Source: Helianthus annuus
Taxonomy: Eukaryota > Streptophyta > Magnoliopsida > Asterales > Asteraceae
DNA: 64,000 nucleotides
Direction of reading: 5' to 3'
NCBI RefSeq assembly: GCF_002127325.2
Contig: NC_035441.2
Span: 155,401,122-155,465,121, forward strand
A program made the position numbers and the translations under genes. Of this stretch, positions 1 through 9,999 are shown piece by piece. The notes under the pieces are model-generated. The model made no database searches and was not told where the DNA came from. It worked only from the letters and a program-made list of their open reading frames with translations. The number at the start of each line of letters is the position of its first letter. Position 1 is the first letter of the stretch.

Positions 1-1241
1 TCATCATCTTCTGCAAATGATTCAACAAATAGGTACACTCTTTGACAAACCCTAGATATCAACACGCCCTGTTCTTCTTCTACGTCCATTTTAGAAGTGT
101 TTTTCTTCTGACTGAATCATCTACGATCCAGACAATACAATCAATTAGGTATGAAATCTCACTTTAACCACTAATTGATTACAATTTTAGTCTCGGTGAC
201 CCAATTTTGGATTAAGTTTGGTTTCAATATTAGATCTCATTTTGTTTCTTTTTTATTTTTTTAATTACAGGTTTTGATTTAAGGTGTTAACTCAAAATCA
301 TGGAAGAAAGAGGTTAACATGAGGAAGATTTGAGGTGCTTTACATTCTACTTCTGGTAACCCTAATGTTTTCAATTTTCAAATAAGTTCTCTTTTTAGAG
401 TTGACGACTCTTCTTATTGTTTCAATGAACAGTTATTTTTTCCGTATTCAATTAGAAGATCCCATTTTACTTCTCATGGCCTCGAGGGTCGGAGACAAAG
501 CAGTAGCGCCATCGACGGCGTCAGTGACAGGTTTACAACAAACATCAGTGTCCCCCCTGGTGATTCAGGTATATAAGGTTGATGGTAATGATTACTCCTA
601 CGAATTCATGGTTTCTCGGCTTAAAAACTTTGATATCAAGGCTTTAAAGTGTACTTTGCGGGTTTGGAGTTTCAAAATTAAGGACTTTGGTTTAAGTTGT
701 AGACATATAAGTTAAACTTGAAGCCCTTGCACTTAACGCAAATGATTCCCAGGTGCCTCTTCAAGAATCACTATAGTTTCTTACATTAGCATGTAATAAA
801 TTTACTTTAAAATCACATTTAAACTTCCCACTTTGGTATATTGCACTATTTCTTCAAAAGCCTCACATATATACATATTTGTAAGCTAAATAATATTTCT
901 CTTCATTACATTTTATTTGGTGACACTCTTTTTTGTCATTAACTTCCATACAGGCCCATGCGAGATTACATTTTCAACAGATGACAAACAAAAGCTTCGA
1001 AGTCAGGTGGTTATTTGTTTCTTTAAAACAAACATCGCCATGAAGGGATTTACATCTATGTGAACTTTCTTTTGAGTAGGCTTTAACAGGTCACAAATAC
1101 ATCCTAAAATTGCAGTTTGTTTGCTGGATAATTGGTTAGTGGCGTACCGTTATGTCATGTTATGTTGATTTATAACTTTCATTCAGTTGATTTTCTTTAC
1201 ATTTTTGCCTTCATTTTTATGGGTGTTAACTTCTTTTGCAG

Positions 1242-1724
1242 GTTGAGAAAGAGCACAATGCTGATCTTCACTGTGCTGATTGGAATCCGAGCGATGAAAA
1301 TCTTCTACTAACATGGTAAAAAAGCGTACAAACTGTCTTTTACTATATTATTTGCTCATTAGAAATTTCTACATACTAAGGTATGGACCATAAACCTGGA
1401 TTCTACATAAACTGTTCCTGAGCTTTTCAATTAATTTTTTTAGGTCTGCTGATAACACTCTTCACATGTTTGATCATCGCAATCTCACTGCAAATGGGAT
1501 TGGATCACCCATCCACATATTTGAGAATCACAAGGCCGCTGTTCTTTGTGTACATGTATAACCCAAAAGTAAGTTTGTTTTCATTACATGTTTTTTATTT
1601 AAGTTCTGCATTATTAAAAGATACCTCCAAAATTATATTTATATTTCAGTGGTCTCCAGACAAATCATCCGTCTTTGGCAGTTCGGCAGAAGATGGAGTC
1701 TTGAACATATGGGATCATAATAAG
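1242..1724 (+). pseudogene. MSI4/FVE-like WD40 gene fragment
   Basis: Three consecutive exon-like blocks (1242-1315, 1444-1555, 1650-1724) join in frame across GT-AG introns. They encode about 87 residues of a WD40 propeller that I recognise as the MSI4/FVE (RbAp46/48-like histone-binding) type: blocks beginning VEKEHNADLHC, then SADNTLHMFDHRNLTANG, then WSPDKSSVFGSSAEDG. In that family the protein is a chromatin-complex scaffold of about 500 aa. Here neither the earlier blades nor the C-terminal part can be found, and the splice-spanning codon before SADN encodes Trp where the family has Gly (LTG). No start codon or stop belongs to it. I call it a decayed duplicate. A real gene with exons too diverged to see by eye is less likely. 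Confidence 0.72.
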
Positions 1725-2365
1725 GTGTTGATCTTATCTTTATCGCACAAAGACTCATTTATAACCAAACGTTTCAAAATTGGCACCTGTAGTTTTTTTG
1801 CTCCTTTTGCTTTTTTTTTTTTCAATTATGTTTGCTTTTAAGCAGATTGGGGAACTTTCCGGTCCGTCCACAAAACCGGGTTGTGAATTCGGGTTAACCA
1901 CATTTAAAATTTGGATCTTATTTAATGTTTCATCTCTCTTATCATTCTCACTGTCGCTTTTTTCTCCAAACCCTAAACGAATCAAATGCCGCTTCTTTTT
2001 TAGAGAACTCAATCGAAACAGAGGTATGCTTCTATTGTTTGGATTTGTTTGTTGTATTCAAATCCTCTCTTGAATTTATCCATCCAGCACTAGCACTGGA
2101 GATGAAGAGGGGTTTGTTATGATTTAGTTAAATGTTTTTTTACATAGAGTTAAATGGTTTATAGTGCTTGAATGTTAGGTGTTTTCCAATTGTTCGGTTG
2201 TTATGTTGCCTTCCCATTAACGTTTCATTATGTTATCTGTTTGAAAGTATCGTTTGAGGCTTTGAGCACTATTTTTTTACCGATGGTTAACTCAACAGTA
2301 AATTTTGTAGGTTTATGTTGCAATAATTGTTCTTCATTCAGACTGATTTTGCATTTGGATTTGCA

Positions 2366-2545
2366 GGATAATGGTTCAGTGTGTGTGTATAAGTGTGTGT
2401 TCCAGAAGATAAGAGAGTGAGTTTGATTGGTGATTTGAGTTTGGATTATCAGAGGTTTTCAATAGTGAATGCTTGGTTTCGTATACGGCGGTTAAATGGG
2501 CTTCTCCTAGGTAGTTTGCGACTGGTGGATTGAGGAGATCTGGTA
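2366..2545 (+). pseudogene. Possible second WD40 gene remnant (NUP43-like?)
   Basis: After a plausible acceptor (TTTGCAG) the sequence reads DNGSVCVYK, a typical WD40 strand. About 100 bases later another frame reads SYTAVKWASPR, stop, FATGGL, which resembles a blade of plant NUP43-type nucleoporins. The frame is broken by a shift and a TAG, so nothing intact is encoded. The family assignment is from memory and weak. The statement that this is degraded WD40-like coding sequence is safer. Confidence 0.3.
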
Positions 2546-3454
2546 AGTTTCATTAGCGATATCAATAAATTATAAATTATTGATAGAATTTCTCATCAAT
2601 CTGGTAAGTATTCACATCTCATTCAAGTTTGAAATGAATTTGATATCACTATTGAAACTTCTATCAATAATTTATAATTAAACTTATCCAATTATATATC
2701 ATAATAGTTTTACATATATAGGATTTTATATTTAAAAACTGAATTTCTCATCAAAATTCCATTACTGTTTGATCTTATATTAATTGTTTATGTATATGAC
2801 TTTTGTTTTAGTTTAAATTATCATCAATGATTTTTTTACTTAATTGGATTTATTTTGAATTTTTACCGTTCAAGTTTTTTAATGCTTATATTAATTGTTT
2901 ATTTAGTTTTCTTTTTTTACCAACGTTCTAACTTTTATCACCAAATCAACGATTGAACTTAGTGTTAATTGTTATCGCAAATCATATGTTATCACGGTTA
3001 GACATCAAAAGTCATACAAAAAGATGTTCGCATCATAAGAGATGAAATGACAATTTATATTAGAGTAAATTACAAGTTTTGTCTTTTATCTATATACCAA
3101 ATTGCAAGCGGTGTCTTATGGCGCAAAACTTGACGAGTTCTGTATTTAACGTTTCAAAATCTTGCACGGTATGTCCTTTAGCCTTAACCGAGTTCTTTTC
3201 CTTAGGTCACCAAAGATCAACTTGCCGCTCTTTTTAGCACATATGGGCAAGTAACTCCTTTTTGCTTTAAATTTACTTTATTATTTTTAACTTTATGTCG
3301 AATTGATTATTTCAACATTTTGTATGCCGGTTCTGGACTGTCGAATTTGAGGCGATCCACTGTCACGTCTACGCTTTGCATTTCCAGAATTTGCTGATAA
3401 GAGTATGTAATACATTTAGATTATATTATTCGAAACTGATTTAAAATTTTACAC
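2546..3454. other. AT-rich intergenic DNA with a dispersed repeat
   Basis: No coding signal seen. At about 3062-3205 lies a dispersed repeat starting AGAGTAAATTACAAGTTTTG and containing GTCCTTTAGCC. A related copy in inverse orientation is at about 11990-12150, and the same terminal motif (GAGTAAATTAC) bounds the hairpin element at 35367-35650. Confidence 0.5.
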
Positions 3455-3675
3455 AGTATTTTCAGGTTGTTGTGTGGGCTTTGTGGAAAAAACAGGAACA
3501 ATGTTGTGTTACTGACAAGTAGTCGGATTTTTCAATGTTAAAGAAAGATGTAAAAACTTTGGGGTGTCTTTGTGTTAAGCATAGGGTCAAACGGGCGACT
3601 TAAGTTGGGATGACTGGTGCAGTTTCGATTTAGCCGCTCGGGGGTTTGATGTAATCTTGTTTTTGGTGTAATATT
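3455..3675 (+). mobile_element. LINE 3' end fragment (non-LTR retrotransposon)
   Basis: Two short reading segments match the C-terminal end of plant L1-type LINE reverse transcriptases: VVVWALWKKQEQCCV, then in another frame LSWDDWCSFDL, followed by a stop and a T/G-rich 3' tail. The intervening frame is shifted. The rest of the reverse transcriptase is absent, as expected for a 5'-truncated, decayed insertion. Confidence 0.5.
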
Positions 3676-4572
3676 GTGTGGTTTTTTGGTGGACTTTGTA
3701 TGAATATTGGGTTAACTATTGTTTCCCAGTTTTGATGACTAATAGATTTGTTGACATTTAAAAAAAATAACCATATATTATATGGCTGACTAATAACTTC
3801 TAAATTTCTTTTAACGATAGTAAGTTACCAAAATGTATATGTGAAATTTAATAATTTCTTCATTGCCCTATTTAAGTGTAGTGATATTAAGGAACTGATT
3901 CAAATTTAAAAGATATATTATGAAACTATAACATTTTTATTAATAAAATAACTAATTTACCCATTCACCCATGATTATCATATGATTGATTATCATATAT
4001 TCGCATCAAAACCAAATTTAGTTCAATATCTTAAATGCTATCATCTTTTACATATTACATTGCGATTCGAGTTGAATGTTTGAAAATTGTATAGAAACCC
4101 TTTTTATTAATATTGTATATTTCCTAAATTGTGTAATAAATCACTTAATTTTAAATAAATTCTATAATAATTAATCCAAAATTTGATTTACCTTATTTAT
4201 TAAAATTACTTAAAAAGTTTGATTTAATTTTAAAACACAAGTTTAACAAACTCGGTCCTTATATGTGGCAACTCAATCCATTCATTTTATTCTTAGCTTA
4301 AATTTTACACAAATTAAGAAAAACAAGGAAAAAAAATATTTTAATAAAAGTGATTAAAAATACATATTTAGATTCAATCTCTTCCTCTATTCCTTACTCA
4401 ATTTCGTAAATTGACAGTATATTCATCTAACTTCCGATTTCTTACAATTTTGGTTTATATATGGAAAAAAATAACCAAGATAATAGCGTGATGAACCAAG
4501 TTAAATAGACACTGAGATCGCTATCGGTATTGTTATAATCGGAAAATAGACACTTAGCTTAAATTTTACTAA
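3676..4572. other. AT-rich intergenic DNA
   Basis: Very AT-rich with many short A and T runs. I see no gene, repeat array or clear element boundary. Confidence 0.5.
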
Positions 4573-4629
4573 TATGCCCTTTCTTCTTTTTCTTTTCACA
4601 TAAAATTTCTTCTCAAATGAACCTTCCCC
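4573..4629 (+). mobile_element. Right-end fragment of a TA-bounded MITE
   Basis: The segment ending TTCTCAAATGAACCTTCCCC matches the right terminus of the element at 35912-36425 and, less closely, that at 17205-17830. No left terminus is visible, so this is an isolated end or a truncated copy just upstream of the transposase remnant. Confidence 0.5.
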
Positions 4630-4700
4630 TACTCAACTATTCTCTCCTTCTCTATATATTTTTTAAAAAGTGTTGAAGCTACTCCCATCCTATTAAAAAA

Positions 4701-6214
4701 ATGGGTTCCCCGTCGGAAGACTCCTTCACCGATATTTACCGAAGATTTTTTTCACCCGAAGAAGACGCGGAGGAGGAAGAAACGGTTACGAGTGCATGTA
4801 CTTTTGTGATACAAGCATTTGAGCACGTTCGGCCTACTCCCCCTCCACGACCCATGTTGCGGCGCACCCATATCTTGCGAGATCGTGAAGCCGCGAACGA
4901 GCGTTTGATGAAAGACTATTTTGATGCGACACCGGTTCACGGACCCAATGTTTTTAGACGGCGTTTTCGGATGAGCCAAAGGTTATTTTTGCGCATTAAT
5001 AATGATTTGGAAAATAAGTATGGTTTCTTTAAGCAAAGAATGGACGCGCGAGGATATTTAGGCCTCACCTCAATTCAAAAGGTCACATCCGCCTTACGCA
5101 TATTAGCATACGGAAACACGTACGACATCAACGACGAGTACTTGAAGATGGCGGAGAAAACAACCCGAGATTGCTTGGAACATTTTTGCTATGGTATTTT
5201 TTATTGACTTTTATTTATTTACTTTTATATATATATATTTTAGTAGCTTACTAGTAAAACTTTTATATATTAAATTATATTTTAGGTATATGTCAGTTAT
5301 ATGGAAAACGTTATTTGAGAAATCCCACTTGGAACGACCTTCAACAAATATATGAGGTGCATCTAGAAAAGCATGGAATACCCGGCATGATTGGTAGCTT
5401 GGATTGTCGTCAATGGCGTTGGTATAATTGTCCAACCGCATAGCGAGGTCAACATACACGGGGTGATGAAAAAGGGCCAACTTTGGTATTACAAGTTGTT
5501 GCGTCATACGACCTTTGGGTTTGGTCGGCCTTCTTTGGTGTAGCCGGGTGTTTTAACGATATTAATACGTTAGAGGCTTCACCATTATTAGAGAGCTACA
5601 TTTCTGGAACTATACCAAAGGCCGGTTTTCATGCGAACGGGAACGACTACGAGCATGGCTACTAGTTGGGCGAGGGTATATACCCGGAGTATTCGATTAT
5701 TGTTAAAACGTTTTCTGAAACGTTCGATGAGAAAAGAAAGTATTTTAAAAAATTACAAGAGTCTTCGAGAAAGGATATCGAGAGGTGTTTTGGGGTTCTA
5801 TAGCAACGATGACATTTTATCAGAACTCCTTGTCGCATGTGGCATAAGGATAGAATACGAATGACCATGTATGCTTGCATCATTTTGCATAATATGATCA
5901 TTGAGGATGATGGAAGAGCGATATGCCAAAACTATATTCCGGAAGATTTAGTCGAAGGAACCCAAGCAACAACGGAAGAGAGACTCGCAAATGCTCAACT
6001 ATTGCGATCTAAGGAAATACATAACACGTTGAAGGCGGATTTGGTTGAGCATGCTTGGGCGATTCGCCCAATGCGATACAACAGTGACGACGAAGAAGAT
6101 TCCGAGGAAGAAGAGGTTGAGGAATTCGAAGACGGGACCTTTGAAGACGTAGGTTTGGATGCTGGAGAAAACGAAGAGGAAGAAGGAGAGAACGACAATG
6201 AAGACGAAGAATAA
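4701..6214 (+). pseudogene. Broken PIF/Harbinger transposase (HARBI1/ALP1-like)
   Basis: The first 168 codons (from 4701) give an acidic N-terminus and the conserved lead-in of plant Harbinger transposases (FRRRFRMSQRLFLRI, then LRILAYGNTYDINDEYLKM). A gap of about 80 bases follows that may be an intron (about 5208-5285). The catalytic core continues with GSLDCRQW (first Asp), FNDINTL (second Asp) and DIERCFGVL (Glu), then HNMIIEDD and a strongly acidic tail of Glu/Asp runs. The core is interrupted by in-frame stops (after NCPTA; after YEHGY; after CFGVL) and by frame changes near 5640, 5680 and 5840. It cannot make transposase. I found no convincing terminal inverted repeats around it. The family call is firm; the state is clearly dead. 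Confidence 0.85.
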
Positions 6215-6894
6215 ATTTATTTTTTTAGGTGTAATGTTTTTTTAATGTATTGTTTTTTGTTTAATGCAATGATTTTTAATTTTATAAAACTTAGAAATTA
6301 ATTAAAAAAATGAAAATTAAAATAATTGAGTAATGATGACAAAGGGGCTTTATGACTACGGCCTCAACTTGCATAACGCCCCATAAAGCTCTGTGGTGAC
6401 GTGGCATGCCACATGTCGCATAACGTGTAACACCCAGTGTTTTGAAAGTCAAAGTCAAAGTCAAGATTGAAATCAAAGGAAGAAAAGATTGCTAATTGCG
6501 ATCTGTCACTCCTTGCTCAATCCCTGTTTTGACTTCTTTGACTGTAGGTAGTTTATTTTGAGTTTTTACGTTAGTTGTATTATGTAGAGTAGTTAATTAC
6601 AATCGAAGTAATCGAAGTATATTTCTCGATATTAATCGCTTTACGACTGTGAATAATAGGAAGTAACAATGCGATAAAGTCAACTAAACGATAATCGAAC
6701 TAATCTAATCAACATCGCGCTCGCAAACCCGAATTATGCATTTTGGTGATTATTATACGTGTGTGTGTGCCTTATGTGTTACTTGTGCATGTTTATTTAC
6801 GTTATGTGGTAATCAAGCGAATCGCAATCGAACTCATCGCAATCGCAAAACAAATACGAAACAAGGATGATTATATGTTGATGTAGTATGATAA
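6215..6894. other. Non-coding DNA 3' of the transposase remnant
   Basis: Begins AT-rich, then a GC-richer patch at 6345-6435 (GGGGCTTTATGACTACGGCC and CCACATGTCGCAT) that may be the terminal region of the dead Harbinger element, although no matching left end was found. From about 6600 there are repeated short motifs of the type TAATCGAAnTAATC and GCAATCG. No gene seen. Confidence 0.4.
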
Positions 6895-7527
6895 TTAGTG
6901 GAGAAGAGACAACGCGCGATATGAGTAGTTGGGATTAAAAGTAATTTGGTTAGGAAACTCTATCGCATCGCAATGCTCGCAATCGAAGTCGAAACAACAA
7001 AGATTGTCGCACTGAACACTCGAATCAGCAGCTACATTACGGTAACATCTGATGTTCAGCACTTTCAGATCATTGAATTGATCAAAATAAATTTCACCAG
7101 TATCAGAGTTTCGATCATGATTGTAATTAAAGTAGTGATCAGACAAAACCTTATAGCAGCTGGTAGTTGGATTCCAAAGAATCAGCTCACAGCAAATCCC
7201 TTCATTGCAAACTAACAACAAACCATTAAATGACGATAGAATACGTAAGAAGCTAGGGTGGACATTGTTAGGAAAACTTAAGGTTTTGCTTCTAACAACG
7301 TCCAAATTACCAGCAACTACGTCGTCAACGACAATTGACGTGTCTTTAAAGGAGAGTAGTTTCTTTTGTAGTGAATCTCCACTTCGGATAGCATGCATCA
7401 TCTGAAATCCATGACTTGACAATTCCCTATAAAAATTCTTGGAAAGACATTTGAAACGACCAATATCTTCTGCAGAGAGCCTTGTGAAAATTTCGTCAAC
7501 AATCACTTGAAACCCAATGTTTTCCAT
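6895..7527 (-). CDS. Short F-box protein with truncated associated domain
   Basis: Single-exon frame of 210 residues. The start was chosen at MENIGF rather than 20 codons upstream, because the F-box begins at once. Residues about 5-45 form the F-box (VIVDEIFTRLSAEDIGRFKCLS), which in the family binds SKP1 to build an SCF ubiquitin ligase. Residues about 90-130 carry the start of the F-box-associated region (FLRILSSFNGLLLVC, then LILWNPTT). Plant proteins of this type usually have 350-400 residues, so about half of the substrate-binding domain is missing; the frame ends at a stop after YRALSLLH. A TATA-like box lies about 125 bp upstream. The frame is otherwise open, so it may be a functional short F-box protein or a truncated copy carried by mobile DNA. 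Substrate unknown. Confidence 0.7.
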   Translation of the reverse strand: MENIGFQVIVDEIFTRLSAEDIGRFKCLSKNFYRELSSHGFQMMHAIRSGDSLQKKLLSFKDTSIVVDDVVAGNLDVVRSKTLSFPNNVHPSFLRILSSFNGLLLVCNEGICCELILWNPTTSCYKVLSDHYFNYNHDRNSDTGEIYFDQFNDLKVLNIRCYRNVAADSSVQCDNLCCFDFDCEHCDAIEFPNQITFNPNYSYRALSLLH

Positions 7528-7652
7528 TTTGCAGTGAACCAATGCGTCTTTAAAAGTAAAAGAAATTGTAATGATATTGATAAACAAAAAACTTTTGAAG
7601 ATGATTGAGTAGATGGATTAAAATGGTAATGATCAAAACCTTTGCCCAATGT

Positions 7653-7662
7653 ATTTTATATA
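7653..7662 (-). promoter_or_regulatory. TATA-like box of the F-box gene
   Basis: On the minus strand the sequence reads TATATAAAAT about 125 bp upstream of the chosen F-box start. Position and orientation fit a plant core promoter; no experimental support. Confidence 0.35.
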
Positions 7663-7823
7663 CCCAATGAAGGCGGTTATGACTAAATACATCGTCAGAC
7701 GAAAGAATATGATGCGACACTCGTTAGGCTTTTAATGCATTTCCATGGGAAGAATATAAAATTAATCACGTTATTATAATTACAATTAACCTCTTCGTTT
7801 ACCATAATACGCCTTTACCATAA

Positions 7824-8048
7824 GACAGAACTGAGTGAGTGACGTGCATTAATTGCAAAGTATATATCCCCAGGCATTTTGAATTTGAAATTACCGGCAA
7901 TTTCAAAACCACTGCTAAGGTATATGTTTGCCAAAGGAAACATCTGCTAAGTTATACTTTCTTGGCGATGGGCAGTAGTTTGCCCTCTTGAATGTGGGCC
8001 AGACCTTTAACATTTAAAGCAGTAGTTTGAAATTAAATGTATTTTAAC
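7824..8048. repeat. Direct repeat, copy 1 (upstream of F-box gene)
   Basis: About 225 bp starting GACAGAACTGAGTGAGTGAC and ending TTAAATGTATTTTAA. A diverged copy in the same orientation is at 9647-9872. Shared blocks include CATTTTGAATTT, GTTTGCCAAAGGAA, GATGGGCAGT and CCTTTAACATTTA. Confidence 0.75.
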
Positions 8049-8121
8049 TCAGATAAAAAATCTCTGACTAAAAAATCTATTCATTTAAAGACCAGCAATA
8101 CAAAGATATTGCGAACATCTG

Positions 8122-8400
8122 TTAGCCAACAACAGATATTACCAACAGTAGCAAGTCAAACAGCCGTTAGATTAGCAGAAGATCACTACTAAACAAATGT
8201 TCTCTTTGGGCATACTTTACCCTTGACAGAGAGTTAAAGTAGGAGACGCATCAGTATTTACAATTGAGAAGAGGAAATTCTTCGAAAAGCTCTATTAGGC
8301 AACAACAGATGTTGGCAACAGTAGCAAGTCAAACAGCCGTTAGATCAGCAGATGATGATTTACAGCAGATATTCTCTTTTGGCAAACTTTAACTTTGACA
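8122..8400. repeat. Two direct copies of a ~105-bp unit
   Basis: Copies at about 8122-8228 and 8295-8400 share CAACAGTAGCAAGTCAAAC followed by AGCCGTTAGAT, then TTCTCTTT and GGCA..CTTTA..CTTTGACA. They sit upstream of the F-box gene between the two larger direct repeats. Function unknown. Confidence 0.65.
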
Positions 8401-9646
8401 TATCTATACATTAACAGAAATTGATACAACATCAACATAATCTAATTAAACTCAGAGACAATTTCGCTTCTACATCAAAAGTACCGATCTGCAATAATCA
8501 TATGATATTAAAAATTACATAATAATACTTATTCAGCTTAAAATTAGTAAAAATAAAATGCTCCACAAACATTATGAAGATTAAAAGATCAACAATTACA
8601 TCGAGTACTGAACAAGGAAACTTTAAAATCTAACAACAACACGATGGCAATTTACGAAACTAACAGCAAAAATTTAGTGCTTTTAGCTTAAACTCCATCG
8701 AGTAGCGAACTTCTCAATTTATATCTTCGACAATCGCAATGAACTCCACGGAAGTACTGAATGCATCAACATCAGGTTTCTGGAACCCGGTCTCTCGTGA
8801 ACAGACCAAGATGCAGTACATGAAAACACTTCTTCAGCTGTTGAAGAGTAGCCCTATCCTCATATACTTAATCCTTAACTGGCTTCATAAAGAGCTACTT
8901 TAAACCAAACTTTATGCTTCTTTTAATACAAAAAAAGGCAGGAAAGACCATTGCTCTAGTAAGATAAAATCTTATCTTACAGCAGTAGCAGATCATTTCT
9001 TGCGCTTAGTAGGAACTACTGTGGGTTCTACATCATCATCATCTGCCCAAAAGTCATTTTAAATGTACATTTAATAATCTTTCTTTCTGTTTAATTTAAC
9101 TTTATGCTTCTTTTAATACAAACCTATAATAACCCACAGCAGATTGTATGAATTTCAAACAACTGTGATTAGACTGAAATATAAAGCGAGAATTAGAGTA
9201 TATCACTTCAAAATTAAAAATTCAAAATTTCAAAATTAGAGTAGCAAAAATAAACATACTTTAAACGATGTTGGAACAATGATGCTGGAAACAACCGTAG
9301 AACAATCATCATCATCTGCTCAGATCATTCACAATCATCATTTAGTCATAACTCAGATAAAAAAAAAACTTTAGTAAAAATCAAAAACAAAAACAAACAT
9401 AATCATATATATCACATTACCATCATCAAGGCAAACAACATATCCCAAAATTTGTTCTGAAAGTGGCTCAGAGAGAGCTTCCGTTTTCTCTTATCCTTTA
9501 TGAACAAATTTCGAGTTTTGAGAATAAGGGATTTGAGGGAGAGATACATTAGAAATGTGGTTTGAAAATACAAAAGAAGAGAACACAAGAATGTAAATAT
9601 GAAGAGTGAAATGAGAATATAAATTAGTTTATATAAGAAGATGATT
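8401..9646. other. Non-coding block with two short coding-like relics
   Basis: Mostly AT-rich. On the minus strand about 9052-8996 reads ADDDDVEPTVVPTKRKK then stop, and about 8823-8725 reads a 35-codon frame from MYCILVCSRETGFQ to IVEDIN then stop. Both look like ends of real proteins but I cannot assign them. A 23-bp string (AACTTTATGCTTCTTTTAAT plus ACA) occurs twice, at about 8907 and 9101. Confidence 0.3.
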
Positions 9647-9872
9647 GACAGAAGTGAGTGAGTGACATGCATTAATTGAAAATTACATATCCCCATGCAT
9701 TTTGAATTTCAACTTACCCGTAATTTCAAAACATCTGCTAACGTATACGTTTGCCAAAGGAACCATCTGCTACTTTCTTGTTGATGGGCAGTGGTTTGCC
9801 CTTTGGAATGTGGGCCAAACCTTTAACATTTACACAAGGCAGTGCTTTGAAATTAAATTAAATGTATTTTAA
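9647..9872. repeat. Direct repeat, copy 2
   Basis: Same orientation as the copy at 7824-8048, with scattered substitutions and small indels. Between the copies lies about 1.6 kb. The pair could be ends of a degraded element or a duplicated promoter segment. Confidence 0.75.
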
Positions 9873-9906
9873 AGTGATTTTTATATTAGGCTTTATGATG
9901 TAAAAA

Positions 9907-9999
9907 TGACATAAGAAAAGCCTTGTTGGACAGCCTCTCCAGCTGACACATCAGCTTTTCTTATGTCACTCAGATTTCTCCTTTTATAGAAAGTATAGA
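9907..9999 (-). mobile_element. Helitron-like 5' terminus with internal palindrome
   Basis: On the minus strand the sequence starts A|TCTATACTTTCTATAAAAGG, the form of many plant Helitron 5' ends (TC start after a host A). Inside are two 15-bp arms, 9907-9921 (TGACATAAGAAAAGC) and 9954-9968 (exact inverse). I could not find the matching 3' hairpin plus CTAG to the left, so the extent, and whether the F-box gene is inside it, is unknown. Confidence 0.4.

Noticed and set aside
1470..1841. 123-codon frame over the MSI4-like exons
   Set aside because: It reads the wrong frame and runs through introns; the spliced WD40 reading explains the conservation.
8947..8976. Hairpin next to CTAG (GTAAGATAA..TTATCTTAC) as the 3' end of the Helitron ending at 9999
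   Set aside because: The stem abuts TAG with no spacer and is AT-only; Helitron ends have a GC-richer stem about 10 bases from CTRR.
9412..9696. 94-codon hydrophobic frame on the minus strand
   Set aside because: Leu/Phe-rich translation of AT-rich DNA overlapping the direct repeat; no family features.
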